From a virus, in IMG/VR virus record IMGVR_UViG_3300034812_000489, positions 1 to 54,411 of that record: a stretch of 54,411 bases of DNA; one strand, 5' to 3'. Within the stretch, counting starts at the first letter, position 1, and the number at the start of each line of letters is the position of its first letter. The position numbers were made by a program, and so were the translations under genes. Shown here one piece after another: positions 37,608-48,200 of this stretch. Below the pieces are notes generated by a model. That model made no database searches and was not told the DNA's origin. It saw only the letters and a list, made by a program, of their open reading frames with translations.

Positions 37608-40600
37608 TTATACGACAGTGAATGTTGTTCCTGTTGGGACAGTCAAAGTAACATTATTTCCAATGGTGTATGGACCAAATATACCAACGTTTTTGTTTGC
37701 AGGTAATGTCTTGGAACTATTTAAGGTGGTATCATTTTCGAAGAATCCTTGACCAGCATCAGTACCCTCAGAACCACCACTAGAACTACTACCACCACCT
37801 TCGGTCTCATAATAAACGGTTACCTCTCCAGAATCAAAAGTTTGTGCTGTGTATCCCGAACCACCAGGTGTATAAGTTTGTATTCTAAGTTTATCAAGAG
37901 CATTCGTTAATTGTATACTACCAGCACCATGAGAAATTTGCCCAGTTGATTGGTTGCTATGACCTACATGAGAAATAGTCCACTTATTTCCAGTTATATT
38001 TACTAATTCTATATTGTAAGAGTAATCATCGGTATCATTAATATGAGAACCCAAACCATAAAAATAAGTAGTTCTTGATGCATCTGATGTCTGGTCTCGA
38101 AGTTCATAACTTGATTCATATCCAGACTGAATATATCCACTACTATCACCAACTTCCATATTAAGGAAGCCAATATTACTAGTTCCATTAAAATTGGCTC
38201 TATGTATAGATACTGTGATTTTCTTGGCAGTAGACGGAATATTGGTAAATGCTGCTGCAGTACTAGAAGTGGCATCTACTGTTCCAAGTTTTACTAAAGA
38301 ACTACCACCAGAACTACTAGAACCACCACCACTACCTTCGGTCTCATAATGAACAGTTACATATCCATTCTGGTTCCCCTGGGGTCCACCGGGGGAAAGA
38401 TATCGACCATTTTGAGTTTTTATTCTTAGTTTATCAAGTGCGTTTGATAGTGTTATACTACCACCACCATGGATTGATTTATCAGTACTATCTCCACCTT
38501 GATGTGAAATAGTCCAACTGTTTCCAGTTACATTTACTAATTCTATAGTAATGTTATAGTCATAAGAAATACTTGTATCATCAGCAAGTCCATAAGCAGT
38601 AGTTAGTTGATTTCCACCTAGATTACCAGCAACATCTACACTATCAAAAGCTGATTGATATCCACTGTTAGCATATCCACTACTATCACCAACCTCCATA
38701 ATAATATCATCACTAGTACCATCTAGAGTATTGTAACCAAACCTATACAGAGATACGGTGATTTTCTTGGCAGTAGATGGAATATTAGTAAATGCTGCTT
38801 CCGTTATTGAAGATGGTGTATCGATTGTTACTGTTCCATGTTTTACTAAAGAACCACCACCAGAACTACTAGAACCAGCACCACCAGTAGTATTAGTATC
38901 ATACCAAATATCACCATCACAAACATCTACTGTTGGTTCTGTGGATCCTATATAACGTTTTCCAAATGCATTACTCGTAGACCCAATTCCTATTGTAGCA
39001 ATTCCGGCAGAAATTGTCACTTCAATCGGATTACTACACCCATATTCTGTTCTTGGCGTATTATTATCCGCATATTGTTTTACATCAATATCTGTTAAAG
39101 TTCCACTACCACTAGCACCACTAGTTTGGTCTGCCCAAGTAACACCTGCACCAGCACCACCAGAAGTTAATACCTGACCAGGAGTTCCATAGTTAGCACC
39201 ACCAAGACCAATTTGTCCATTAGATCCAATACGGAATCTTTCTGTACCCTCAGTTGTAACCTTAAAGTGCCCATCAGTTCCAGTATCAACGACTTCTGCT
39301 TCTGTGTTTCCTTCTGTAATTTTATCGCTACTAATGCCGACATTGCCACTATCAGTTGCACTATGCTTGATAATATAGCAGAGAGCATAATATGGTGGGA
39401 GGTTATTATGTGCTTGTCCACCACCTTGAGATGATATTGAAGAAGAAGTTGATACCTCGTAAACTGAACCAGTATTCCAACTAAAATCTGGACTTGCACT
39501 GCTATCTCCTATCCAATAATAATCACCATTACTAAATGGATGATTATGAGATGGCATCTCATCAACTGTTAATGTATGAGTAGCAGCACCACCAGTAGAA
39601 CCAATACCAATACCAGGATATGTATTATCACCTCCATCAGTAGCACCAATAATAAATCTATCTCTTAAGTCAGGAACATTAGGTCCTACAATATCTTGAA
39701 GTGCTAATGATTGTACTGAAGTACCATCACAAAGTTGATATCCATTAGGAATACTTGCAACTGAACCAGCCCAAGCAACAATAGTTCCTACAGGATCTGA
39801 ACTAAAATTAGATCCACTACCAGCACTAGTATCATACCAAATATCACCATCACAAACATCTACAGTTGGTTCTGTGGTTCCTACATAACGCTTTCCGTAT
39901 GCATTACTTGTAGTTCCAATTCCAATCGTTGCAATTCCAGCAGTAATTGTTACATCAATTGGATTACTGCATCCATACTCTGTTCTTGGCGTATTATTAT
40001 CCGAATATAGTTTTACATCAATATCTGTTAATGTACCCGATCCACTATTTGCAGCATCAATGGTAAAACTATCACCGTTGTCGGTAAGAGTAATATTATT
40101 TCCTGCAGTAATAGTAACAATACCAGTATTATTATCACTACCTACCAGTTTTATTTTTATATCAGTACCGTCTGCTTCCGTTTCTAAATCATACGTTGTG
40201 TTTGTATCTCCACTACCAGATTCTAAAATAACAATTTCACCACCCATATTTGGATGAGAAGTACACTGATAATATAATGTAGGAGGAGCATCAAACTGAA
40301 CATTCCAAGTTAAAGTACCATTCTGTATATCATTATTAACAATTCCATCATTATATTGTGTTCCAGCAGATCCATTTGCAGTGCTCTGAATCCTAAAAGG
40401 ATGAGCATTCATATTATTGGTAAACTTGTACTGCTGACCTCTAACCAGATAGATTTTTGGATCATTCTCTGCACCAATTAAACCTGGACCAGTGAATGTA
40501 TAATGATTAATTCCATTAGCACCTAATATCCATTCTGATGTGTATGTCGATATACCTGCAGTATGTGCATATCCAGCAACCTCAGCATATTGAGAATTAC

Positions 40601-43600
40601 TTGATGCATTTAATGTATCATCGGTAATCGTTAATCCATTTCCTAAAGTTAAGTAAGTTAACTTCTCTTCACTATCATCGTAAAAAACAATTTTATCGGC
40701 ACCAGCATCAACAGCATCAATTTGAGCAGTATCAACTTTTAATACATCACTAGCACTAACGGCAATACCAATTCCAGCACCAGCAACAGCATCAATGGTA
40801 AGTTGTGTACCAGAGTTTCTTGTAACTGTAATATTAGAACCACCAGTGATTGTAATATCATCATTGGTAGTTCCATCACTTAATCTAATTGCAGGATCAT
40901 CATTATTACCAGCAGTTTGTTCAACAGTTAAATCGTAAGTTTTACCTGCGTCACTATCTACACTAATAGTAGTATTATCTATCGTTAATCCACTTCCTGC
41001 AGTCAAGTAAGTTAACTTGTTTTCACTATCATCATAGAAAACAATCTTATCGGCACCAGCATCAATACCACCAATATTACCATCAACTGCATTTAATATA
41101 TCACTAGCACTAGCAGCAATACCAACTCCAGCACCATTAACAGCAGAAATAGTAAATCCAGTCGAATCTGCAGGGTCAATAGTAATATTAGAACCAGCAG
41201 TAACTTTGATGGAAGAAATTCCTGTTCCACCGTCAGTCAGCACAATTTTAGCATTGTCACCATCATCTGCCGCTTCTATTGTATATCCAACCCCAGCAAA
41301 AGTGGATATATCTTTCCATTCTGGTGCTTCACTAGTATTGTTGTAAGTGAGAACCCTATTATCTGCATCAGGTTCTCCAAGGAATGTGGTTACTCCTGGA
41401 CCAGTTTGATATGGTATGCTTCCTGCTGCACCACCTGAAAGACTATTTGCTACTCCTGCAGTTAAGTCCGTTGCACTCACCCAAGATGGTGCTGAACCTT
41501 GATTATACTGAAGTAATTGACCAGTTACACTTCCATTGGCAATAAATTGTGTTGTATCAACATCACTTTGATAAGGAATTTGATACGCACCACCACCTTT
41601 TAAGTTAGTTGCTATACCTGCATTATCTGCATATTCTGCAACAGTTGCTATACCTGCAGTATGTGCGTATCCAGCAATAGTTGCTATACCTGCAGTATGT
41701 GCGTATCCAGCAATAGTTGCAAAACCGACACTAGCATCAGCAAAGTTAATATCAACATTAGATGCTGCTGTTAATCTTCCTTTACTGTCAACAGAAAATG
41801 TTCCAACTTGAGTTCCAGATCCATAATCACCTGCTGATACAGCAGTATCTGCCAGTGTTGCTGCTGCAGTTACATCTTCATGACCTTTGAAGTCAACATT
41901 CCATGTAATATCACCTGTTGCCTCAATATTTCTAGAATTAGTTAATGAATCGGCAGTTGCAACATTAGCATTGCCAAAATTAATATTAGTACTTGTAACT
42001 CCAGTAACTCTACCTTTATCATCTAATGTTAAGGATACTAATTTATTATCTCCACCATAATCTCCTGCACCAGGACCAACGTCCTTTAGGGTGAGTGCAA
42101 ATCCTACATTTTCAGTTCCATCAAAAGTTTTTCCTACTGCAACAATATCATCATTGGTACCTTCACCTAAAGTAAATGTTCTAGGTGTTTTTAATTTGTT
42201 AGCAATATCAACACTAGCATCAGCAAAGTTAATATCAACATTAGATGCTGCTGTTATTCTACCTTTAGTGTCAACAGTAACAATACCAACTTGAGTTGAA
42301 GAACCATAAGTTCCTTGTTCGACACCAGTAGTTGTTAATGTAAGTGCGAATCCTACATTTTGAGTTCCATCAAAAGTTTTTCCTACCGCAACAACATCAG
42401 TTCCAAAAGAAATTTCTCTAGGAGTTTCTAACTTCTTAGCAATATCAGCAGTTCCTTGGAAAGCACCATTAAACGTAGTTGCATAAACATTATTCCATCT
42501 TAGATTAGCAGATCCTAAATTCACACCATTATTAGTTTTAGGATTAATATCACTAATTACACGAGAACCAAAAGATACAGTATCAGAATTTACATCATTA
42601 CCAAGTGTTGTATTACCATTTACTGTAAGATTTCCAGAAACAGTAACATCATCAGGTAAACCAATTGTTAAAGTAGTTCCATTACCTACAGTTACAATTT
42701 CATTTGTGGTTCCTTCAATTTTAAACGTCTCACTATCAAGATCAACGGAACCATTTCCACTATCTCCCGCAAAGTCTAAATCTTGAGCGGTAATTTGATT
42801 ATCTACATATGCCTTAATTGATTGCTGAGTGGCAAGTGCGGTGGCACTATCAGATGACATGTCATCTTCATCAAGTATTGATGTGATGCTGACCGTTGGA
42901 TTTGTCCCTACTTTTAACGTATCAGTTGTTGTAATTCCTTGAATATCTAAAGAGGTATTAAAAGTACCAGTGTTTGCTGTTAAATTATCAAAGGTTAAAT
43001 CATCTTTGATGTATAAATCACCACCAACATAAAGGTCTCCTCCAGTTGTTGTGATACCAGCATTACCGGCAAGTGTTACTGCAACACCAACAGAGGGTCC
43101 AAGTACATTTAAGTTTCCTGTAGCGTCAACTTGTAATTCACTACTAAAAGTTGCTATACCAGATACACCTAAATTATCAAGTTCCGTATGACCATCTACA
43201 TCTAAATCTTTTTTAGCTTCAATTATATTATCAAAAGTTGCAATTCCTGTAACTTTGAGTTCATCTAAATCCGCTAAACCATCTACTGTTAATTTTTGAT
43301 CAACATCTAAATTCTTTTCAAATGTTGAATTTTGGGTTACGGTTAAAGTATCAATATTGACACCACCACTAAAGGTAGATACTCCAAGAACATCCAATAA
43401 TTGTGTCGGTATTGTGCTTCCGATACCAACACGATCATTATTAAAATCATAATAAAACTTTTCTGCTCCGTCTACAAGACCAGCAGTATTATGAAACTGA
43501 ATTTGACCTATAGTTCCACCGGCACCAGAAATTACTGATTGTGGTGTAACCCACAAAAGACCACCAGTTGCAGTTTTTACTATTAAATCTCCCGTACTAC

Positions 43601-44225
43601 CAGGTTGATTATTAGAATCATAAATTGTTCCTGTGATTCTAAAATTTCCATCAAGATGTAATCTCTGAGTTGGATCTATAGTTGAAATACCAACAAAACC
43701 GTTTAAGTCTGTTGTTACAAATGTTCCTCCCGTTCCTACAGTTATTCTATCACCAGCAGCAAATAATCCATCATTAAAAGTAAATCTAGTATCTGTGGCA
43801 AAATCATCACTACTTTTGAATAATACTGAATTATTATTTCCAGGAGGTGCAACTGTTATTGTTGCAAGAGTACCTACACTAACACCTTCAATATAAGGAT
43901 CTGCTACAGCAGTTATAGAATTACCAATAAAATCAAGTTGTGTAATACTACTAGCAGTACCAACAAGTTCACTTTCTTCAAATACACTAATTGATCCAGG
44001 AATAATACCTCCCTGAACAGGAATCCAATATCGATTTATTTGATTATCATCACCAATAATAGATATTATTTGATATTGTTCTCCAGCAGGAATATTAGGA
44101 GTACCTCCAGGAGGAGGATTACCTAAATTTGGTTCAGAATCACCTGGAGACAAATATCTATATCTATCGGTAGTTAATCCCGATTGGGGAGTTTTTTTAT
44201 AGCGACCTGAGATATATCTAGACAT
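37608..44225 (-). CDS. giant tail fibre with cupredoxin-like and tail-collar domains (2205 aa)
   Basis: A modular fibre. Shaft regions of VGIGTT-x-P and TVSGNLTVNGNTTL repeats; two nearly identical blocks of about 65 residues with GADKIVFYDDSEEKLTYL around 40590-41130; a 12-residue repeat AGYAHTAGIATI (41608-41715). Residues about 1235-1335 form a cupredoxin-like domain: YLVRGQQYKFTNNMNAHPFR, then YYQCTSHPNMGG, giving His, Cys, His and Met ligands. Residues about 1475-1625 are a phage tail-collar domain (GTIVAWAGSVASIPNGYQLC, VPDLRDRFIIGA, LPPYYALCYIIKHS). C-terminal knob blocks (SLVKLGTVDATSSTAAAFTN and a near copy) are duplicated. The largest protein here and the most likely primary adhesin. 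Follows the 329-aa structural gene by 6 bp. Confidence 0.85.
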   Translation of the reverse strand: MSRYISGRYKKTPQSGLTTDRYRYLSPGDSEPNLGNPPPGGTPNIPAGEQYQIISIIGDDNQINRYWIPVQGGIIPGSISVFEESELVGTASSITQLDFIGNSITAVADPYIEGVSVGTLATITVAPPGNNNSVLFKSSDDFATDTRFTFNDGLFAAGDRITVGTGGTFVTTDLNGFVGISTIDPTQRLHLDGNFRITGTIYDSNNQPGSTGDLIVKTATGGLLWVTPQSVISGAGGTIGQIQFHNTAGLVDGAEKFYYDFNNDRVGIGSTIPTQLLDVLGVSTFSGGVNIDTLTVTQNSTFEKNLDVDQKLTVDGLADLDELKVTGIATFDNIIEAKKDLDVDGHTELDNLGVSGIATFSSELQVDATGNLNVLGPSVGVAVTLAGNAGITTTGGDLYVGGDLYIKDDLTFDNLTANTGTFNTSLDIQGITTTDTLKVGTNPTVSITSILDEDDMSSDSATALATQQSIKAYVDNQITAQDLDFAGDSGNGSVDLDSETFKIEGTTNEIVTVGNGTTLTIGLPDDVTVSGNLTVNGNTTLGNDVNSDTVSFGSRVISDINPKTNNGVNLGSANLRWNNVYATTFNGAFQGTADIAKKLETPREISFGTDVVAVGKTFDGTQNVGFALTLTTTGVEQGTYGSSTQVGIVTVDTKGRITAASNVDINFADASVDIANKLKTPRTFTLGEGTNDDIVAVGKTFDGTENVGFALTLKDVGPGAGDYGGDNKLVSLTLDDKGRVTGVTSTNINFGNANVATADSLTNSRNIEATGDITWNVDFKGHEDVTAAATLADTAVSAGDYGSGTQVGTFSVDSKGRLTAASNVDINFADASVGFATIAGYAHTAGIATIAGYAHTAGIATVAEYADNAGIATNLKGGGAYQIPYQSDVDTTQFIANGSVTGQLLQYNQGSAPSWVSATDLTAGVANSLSGGAAGSIPYQTGPGVTTFLGEPDADNRVLTYNNTSEAPEWKDISTFAGVGYTIEAADDGDNAKIVLTDGGTGISSIKVTAGSNITIDPADSTGFTISAVNGAGVGIAASASDILNAVDGNIGGIDAGADKIVFYDDSENKLTYLTAGSGLTIDNTTISVDSDAGKTYDLTVEQTAGNNDDPAIRLSDGTTNDDITITGGSNITVTRNSGTQLTIDAVAGAGIGIAVSASDVLKVDTAQIDAVDAGADKIVFYDDSEEKLTYLTLGNGLTITDDTLNASSNSQYAEVAGYAHTAGISTYTSEWILGANGINHYTFTGPGLIGAENDPKIYLVRGQQYKFTNNMNAHPFRIQSTANGSAGTQYNDGIVNNDIQNGTLTWNVQFDAPPTLYYQCTSHPNMGGEIVILESGSGDTNTTYDLETEADGTDIKIKLVGSDNNTGIVTITAGNNITLTDNGDSFTIDAANSGSGTLTDIDVKLYSDNNTPRTEYGCSNPIDVTITAGIATIGIGTTSNAYGKRYVGTTEPTVDVCDGDIWYDTSAGSGSNFSSDPVGTIVAWAGSVASIPNGYQLCDGTSVQSLALQDIVGPNVPDLRDRFIIGATDGGDNTYPGIGIGSTGGAATHTLTVDEMPSHNHPFSNGDYYWIGDSSASPDFSWNTGSVYEVSTSSSISSQGGGQAHNNLPPYYALCYIIKHSATDSGNVGISSDKITEGNTEAEVVDTGTDGHFKVTTEGTERFRIGSNGQIGLGGANYGTPGQVLTSGGAGAGVTWADQTSGASGSGTLTDIDVKQYADNNTPRTEYGCSNPIEVTISAGIATIGIGSTSNAFGKRYIGSTEPTVDVCDGDIWYDTNTTGGAGSSSSGGGSLVKHGTVTIDTPSSITEAAFTNIPSTAKKITVSLYRFGYNTLDGTSDDIIMEVGDSSGYANSGYQSAFDSVDVAGNLGGNQLTTAYGLADDTSISYDYNITIELVNVTGNSWTISHQGGDSTDKSIHGGGSITLSNALDKLRIKTQNGRYLSPGGPQGNQNGYVTVHYETEGSGGGSSSSGGSSLVKLGTVDATSSTAAAFTNIPSTAKKITVSIHRANFNGTSNIGFLNMEVGDSSGYIQSGYESSYELRDQTSDASRTTYFYGLGSHINDTDDYSYNIELVNITGNKWTISHVGHSNQSTGQISHGAGSIQLTNALDKLRIQTYTPGGSGYTAQTFDSGEVTVYYETEGGGSSSSGGSEGTDAGQGFFENDTTLNSSKTLPANKNVGIFGPYTIGNNVTLTVPTGTTFTVV
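40220..40530 (-). other. cupredoxin-like domain coding segment inside the 2205-aa fibre
   Basis: Encodes about 100 residues in the order GINHYTFTGPG, IYLVRGQQYKFTNN, AHPFRIQS, LTWNVQFDAPPTLYYQCTSH, PNMGGEIVI. The ligand set His (AHPF), Cys-x2-His-x2-Met (CTSHPNM) equals the type 1 blue copper loop of amicyanin (C-T-P-H-P-F-M). Distances between the first His and the Cys are longer than in classic plastocyanin because of an inserted loop. Confidence 0.75.
41608..41715 (-). repeat. 36-bp tandem coding repeats in the 2205-aa gene
   Basis: Two perfect 36-bp units (41644-41679, 41680-41715) and a diverged third (41608-41643), encoding the 12-residue AGYAHTAGIATI. Tandem arrays like this change length by slippage. 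Confidence 0.8.
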
Positions 44226-44231
44226 TTATTA

Positions 44232-45221
44232 TTACGTAGTGCTATTCTCTAAGATACTCATAATTAATTCCATTTGTAGTGGAGCCACATTACCTCCACT
44301 TGGAGAGACACCGACATTTACAGTAAACTTATCATTATCTATTTTTGTTACAGTCAGATTCTGACCAGAAGCAGGATCTGTTGTTCTAGGGTATGTATGC
44401 ACGCTTAAGTATCTATCCATACTACACCTAAATGATAAAGAATTATCTGCTATACTTATCGTATTTCCATTTGATAGTCCATGTCCAGCGATTGTTAATG
44501 TTAAAACTCCTGTAGCACCATCATAAGTTACTGCTGTTGGAGGATTCATTGTAGCGGGTGTGCCTGTAGTATTTGTAATAGCATTTGATGTTGCACTTAC
44601 AAATTGGTGTTGAGCAGGTACATATGTGTGAGGAATACCATTAACTATACCTGCATCAATAGTAAATGTTTTTGATGTTCCTACATTATTTACAATACTA
44701 TCAACGATAAAACTTCTTTGTGGTTCTGGAAAAACACTTGTAGTTATACCTGAATTATATGACCCGCAATCAAAGACAATATTGCTCAGTGTTACTTCAT
44801 CATTAACATTAAATCCATGATTGTTTATTGTTGTTACAGTAGCAATACCTGATGAATTATCGTAATCTACATTTGTAATTGTCGTTACTCCTGATTGAAC
44901 TCCATTGATAATAACGGAATCTTTTATTCTTGCATCTCTTTGAAGAACTAGTCTGCCATCAATTATCACTAAAGCATCGTTAGGTGGAATTTCACCATTC
45001 TTTATAACTCTAATATTTCTAGTATTACCCTTTGTCTTAGATGCTTGACTTTCTCTTCTATGCGTAAAAGTCATTGTTGGGTATGTATTTACCCCAACAT
45101 TAGATACTGAAGCATATAAGATAATTGAAGAAACTCCTGTAGGTGCAGTATAAACTGTCTGCTCCCCAGGAGAAACTGGAACAGCAATCGTGATAAACTT
45201 ATTAAGTGGTGCAACTGCCAT
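44232..45221 (-). CDS. virion structural protein (329 aa)
   Basis: Begins MAVAPLNKFITIAVPVSPGE and contains VYTAPTGVSSIILYASVSNV, a motif seen in cyanophage structural proteins placed beside the large fibres. Beta-rich (TITNVDYDNSSGIATVTTIN, NNHGFNVNDEVTLS). No catalytic motif. Position between the 1100-aa and 2205-aa genes, with 6-bp and 1-bp gaps, suggests a connector or tail decoration component. Confidence 0.7.
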   Translation of the reverse strand: MAVAPLNKFITIAVPVSPGEQTVYTAPTGVSSIILYASVSNVGVNTYPTMTFTHRRESQASKTKGNTRNIRVIKNGEIPPNDALVIIDGRLVLQRDARIKDSVIINGVQSGVTTITNVDYDNSSGIATVTTINNHGFNVNDEVTLSNIVFDCGSYNSGITTSVFPEPQRSFIVDSIVNNVGTSKTFTIDAGIVNGIPHTYVPAQHQFVSATSNAITNTTGTPATMNPPTAVTYDGATGVLTLTIAGHGLSNGNTISIADNSLSFRCSMDRYLSVHTYPRTTDPASGQNLTVTKIDNDKFTVNVGVSPSGGNVAPLQMELIMSILENSTT

Positions 45222-45222
45222 A

Positions 45223-48200
45223 TTATCTCAACGCAAGTATAAGTGGTGTAACCTCTGCCTGTATTGCTTTACTAAAGTCTCTTCCTCTAACTGTGGATGT
45301 GGTTTGATCGACCTGAATTCCTGCACCGATATCAAAGTTTCCTTTTTGATCTGTTGAAGTAAATGGAATTTGTGCTCCTTTACTAACAACAACCTCATTC
45401 TCTTTTATTGGAATAGCACCTTGGAAAGGTAGTGATGTATTTATACTGGTACCTGAACCAACGTATTCAAAAGAATGTGAGCTGGTTAGAATACGACTAA
45501 TTCTTTGCAGGGTAAAAGGGTCATCCTCAAATAGTTCATAAGGAACAAATTCATTAAAAGTCATTGTAGTTATTCCAGTATTAATGATAGGTTCAGTTGC
45601 TTCGGAGATTGTGAAATAAATTGGTTCCATAACTGCATTTGCAAGTGCAGTATTACCATCAATATCTACTACAATATTTTGTGTAGGAAGATAGTTTCTT
45701 CCAGAATTAATAACATCAATTTCAGTTAAAATTCCATTTTCATCAATAGTTGCACTTGCTTCTGCAATAATACCCTGTGGTCCCTTTGGTTCAAGAGTTC
45801 CATCATTATCCCTAATAGTAACTGTTGGTGGAACTGCAGCAGAAAATCCTCCAGGAGAACCAATAACTTCAATGCTTGAAAGTTCTTGAAGTGGTGCTGT
45901 TATTCTTCCAGTTGCTTGTTCTGCTGCAGGAACATCTGGATAGTTTGCTAAGTTAATTTTAAAATATAATGCTTGCCCATCAAATGGTCTTCTAACTATA
46001 TCACTTGAATCAGTAACTCCCTTACCAACAACTACATCAGAATTATCTCCAGGAACAATATCCGCATTTACTTTACCAGTAAATTGTGTTGCGCCAAGAC
46101 CAACAGCAACTAATCCAAAATTACCAAATGATGAGTTGGAGTTTGTAAGATCGCATTGTGCTCCAGTATCGGCGTAGATTGCAATATCATTATTAATTGT
46201 AAAGATAGAAACCAACTGAGCATATGCATTGTTAGTCAGAGATACACCAATCCCCGCTTCATTATACTGAGTAAAGGAATCACAGACCATTGATTTTAAG
46301 TCTGCTCCAGGAATTACTGTTCCTGTAAAATTCGCTATTGCATCATCACCATTAATTCTCATACCAATACTTCCGGTCATAAAATTGGTACAGTTTCTAA
46401 CGTATGGAGATCTCCAACGTTTTGTAGGACCTTCGTCTGCTGGACCAGCAGCAGTATATCCACTATTTGCTGTCACTCCAGTTATCGGGAATGCAACTGC
46501 ACCTGCACCACTATGGTCAACAAAAATATTGTCACCAGCAAAATTTAAATTCTCAATCAGACATCCTCTTCTGACCCAGAAAACATCTAAATTTGTATTT
46601 TGTGGTTCAATAGTAACAAGTCTTAAATCCTCTCCAGTAATTGATACATCTCTTTGAAGACCAACTGGATTATTCTCAACATATCTTCCAGGACGAATCT
46701 TAATTGTATCTCCAGGTAGAGCAACCGTCGCTGCAGCACCAACTGTTGCTTTAGCATCACCCTCTAATAACCCACTGTTAGAATCATCACCACTTTTTGA
46801 AACCCAAATAGTTTTCTTTGTTTCAACACCTGATGGTCTCCAAGATACACCAGCACCGACAGATGCTAAACGATAATCTTTCCCATTAACTCCAGTTTGT
46901 TGATTTATATCAATTATTGCATTCTCAAGTTCTAATGTATTTTCTAACTTAGTTTCTTGACCAACAAAAAGTTTCTTACCAATTGCAGCACCACCAACCA
47001 CCTGTAATGCTGCCGTAGCATCAGATGCAGTTGCATCAGTTTCAGATTCTACTTTAGTTTCGTTACCAACAAAAAGTTTCTTGCCGATGGCAGCACCACC
47101 AACCACCTGTAATGCTGCCGTAGCATCAGATGCAGTTGCATCAGTTTCAGATTCTACTTTGGTATCTCCACCGATAAAAAGTTTCTTAACTATTCCAACG
47201 CCACCATCAATTTGAACTGATGCATTTGTAGTGCTAGTGGCGTCTGTTTCATCATTAAATGTTGATACTCCATCAACATCAAGAGTGCTATTAAGAGTGG
47301 TAGCACCATCAACATCAAGAGTGCTATTAAGAGTAGTAGCAAGATCAACATCGAGAGTGTCATTAAGTGTTGTAGCACCATCAACATCGAGAGTGTCATT
47401 AAGTGTTGTAGCACCATCAACATTTAACGTTCCGTTTATATCTAGATCAAACTGTGGATTATTTTGTTTGATTCCAACTCTAGTATCCCTATAAATTGGT
47501 GCATCATCTCCAGAACCATTAAATCCCCAAAGATCATTGGTAAATATGGTTGCAAGTCCAGTAACTGTCTGTGGATGTCTAGCAGTTGGAACAAGTGTAT
47601 CAGTTCCTTTTCCAAGACTATTTAATTGGACAAAATTTAGAATTGAGAAGGATTGTCCAGCACCAACTTGACCCCCTTGTCCTGGAGTTGGTACAAAGAC
47701 ACCTTCATCCTGTAGGAAAATACCTTCTTGGAACGCAGGTTCAAATGGTACCCAAGTTATACCATTTTCATCTTTACTTAAGAAATTACCAGAAAGACCT
47801 TTTAGATTTCTAGAGTCATAAATTTCTTTCTGAATAGAAATACTTCCATTAATATCTAATTTTATTGATCCATCATTATTAAAATTTGCCGGAACTGTTG
47901 TTCCAACACCAACTACTCCTTGATCAGTAATTACGATACTGTCATCTCCAGAAAGAATCTGAACTTTTTCTAGGGGTGCGGTTGTTCCTATACCAACTTT
48001 ATCCGTTCTAGTGTCTGCTGTGAATAATGTTCCACCTACACCAACATCAAAACTTCTTTTTACTAAAAGATCTTTGGCGATAGAAACACTTCCGTCAATA
48101 TCAAGTTTTAATGAACCATCATCAGTAAAATCAACAGGTGTCGTTGTTCCTATACCAACTACTCCCTGATCAGTGACTACAATAGTATTATTTCCACTTA

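Noticed and set aside
46385-47494. Long plus-strand frames inside the 1100-aa gene.
   Set aside because: Open frames of this kind arise opposite the repetitive fibre codons; no start signal or recognisable domain.
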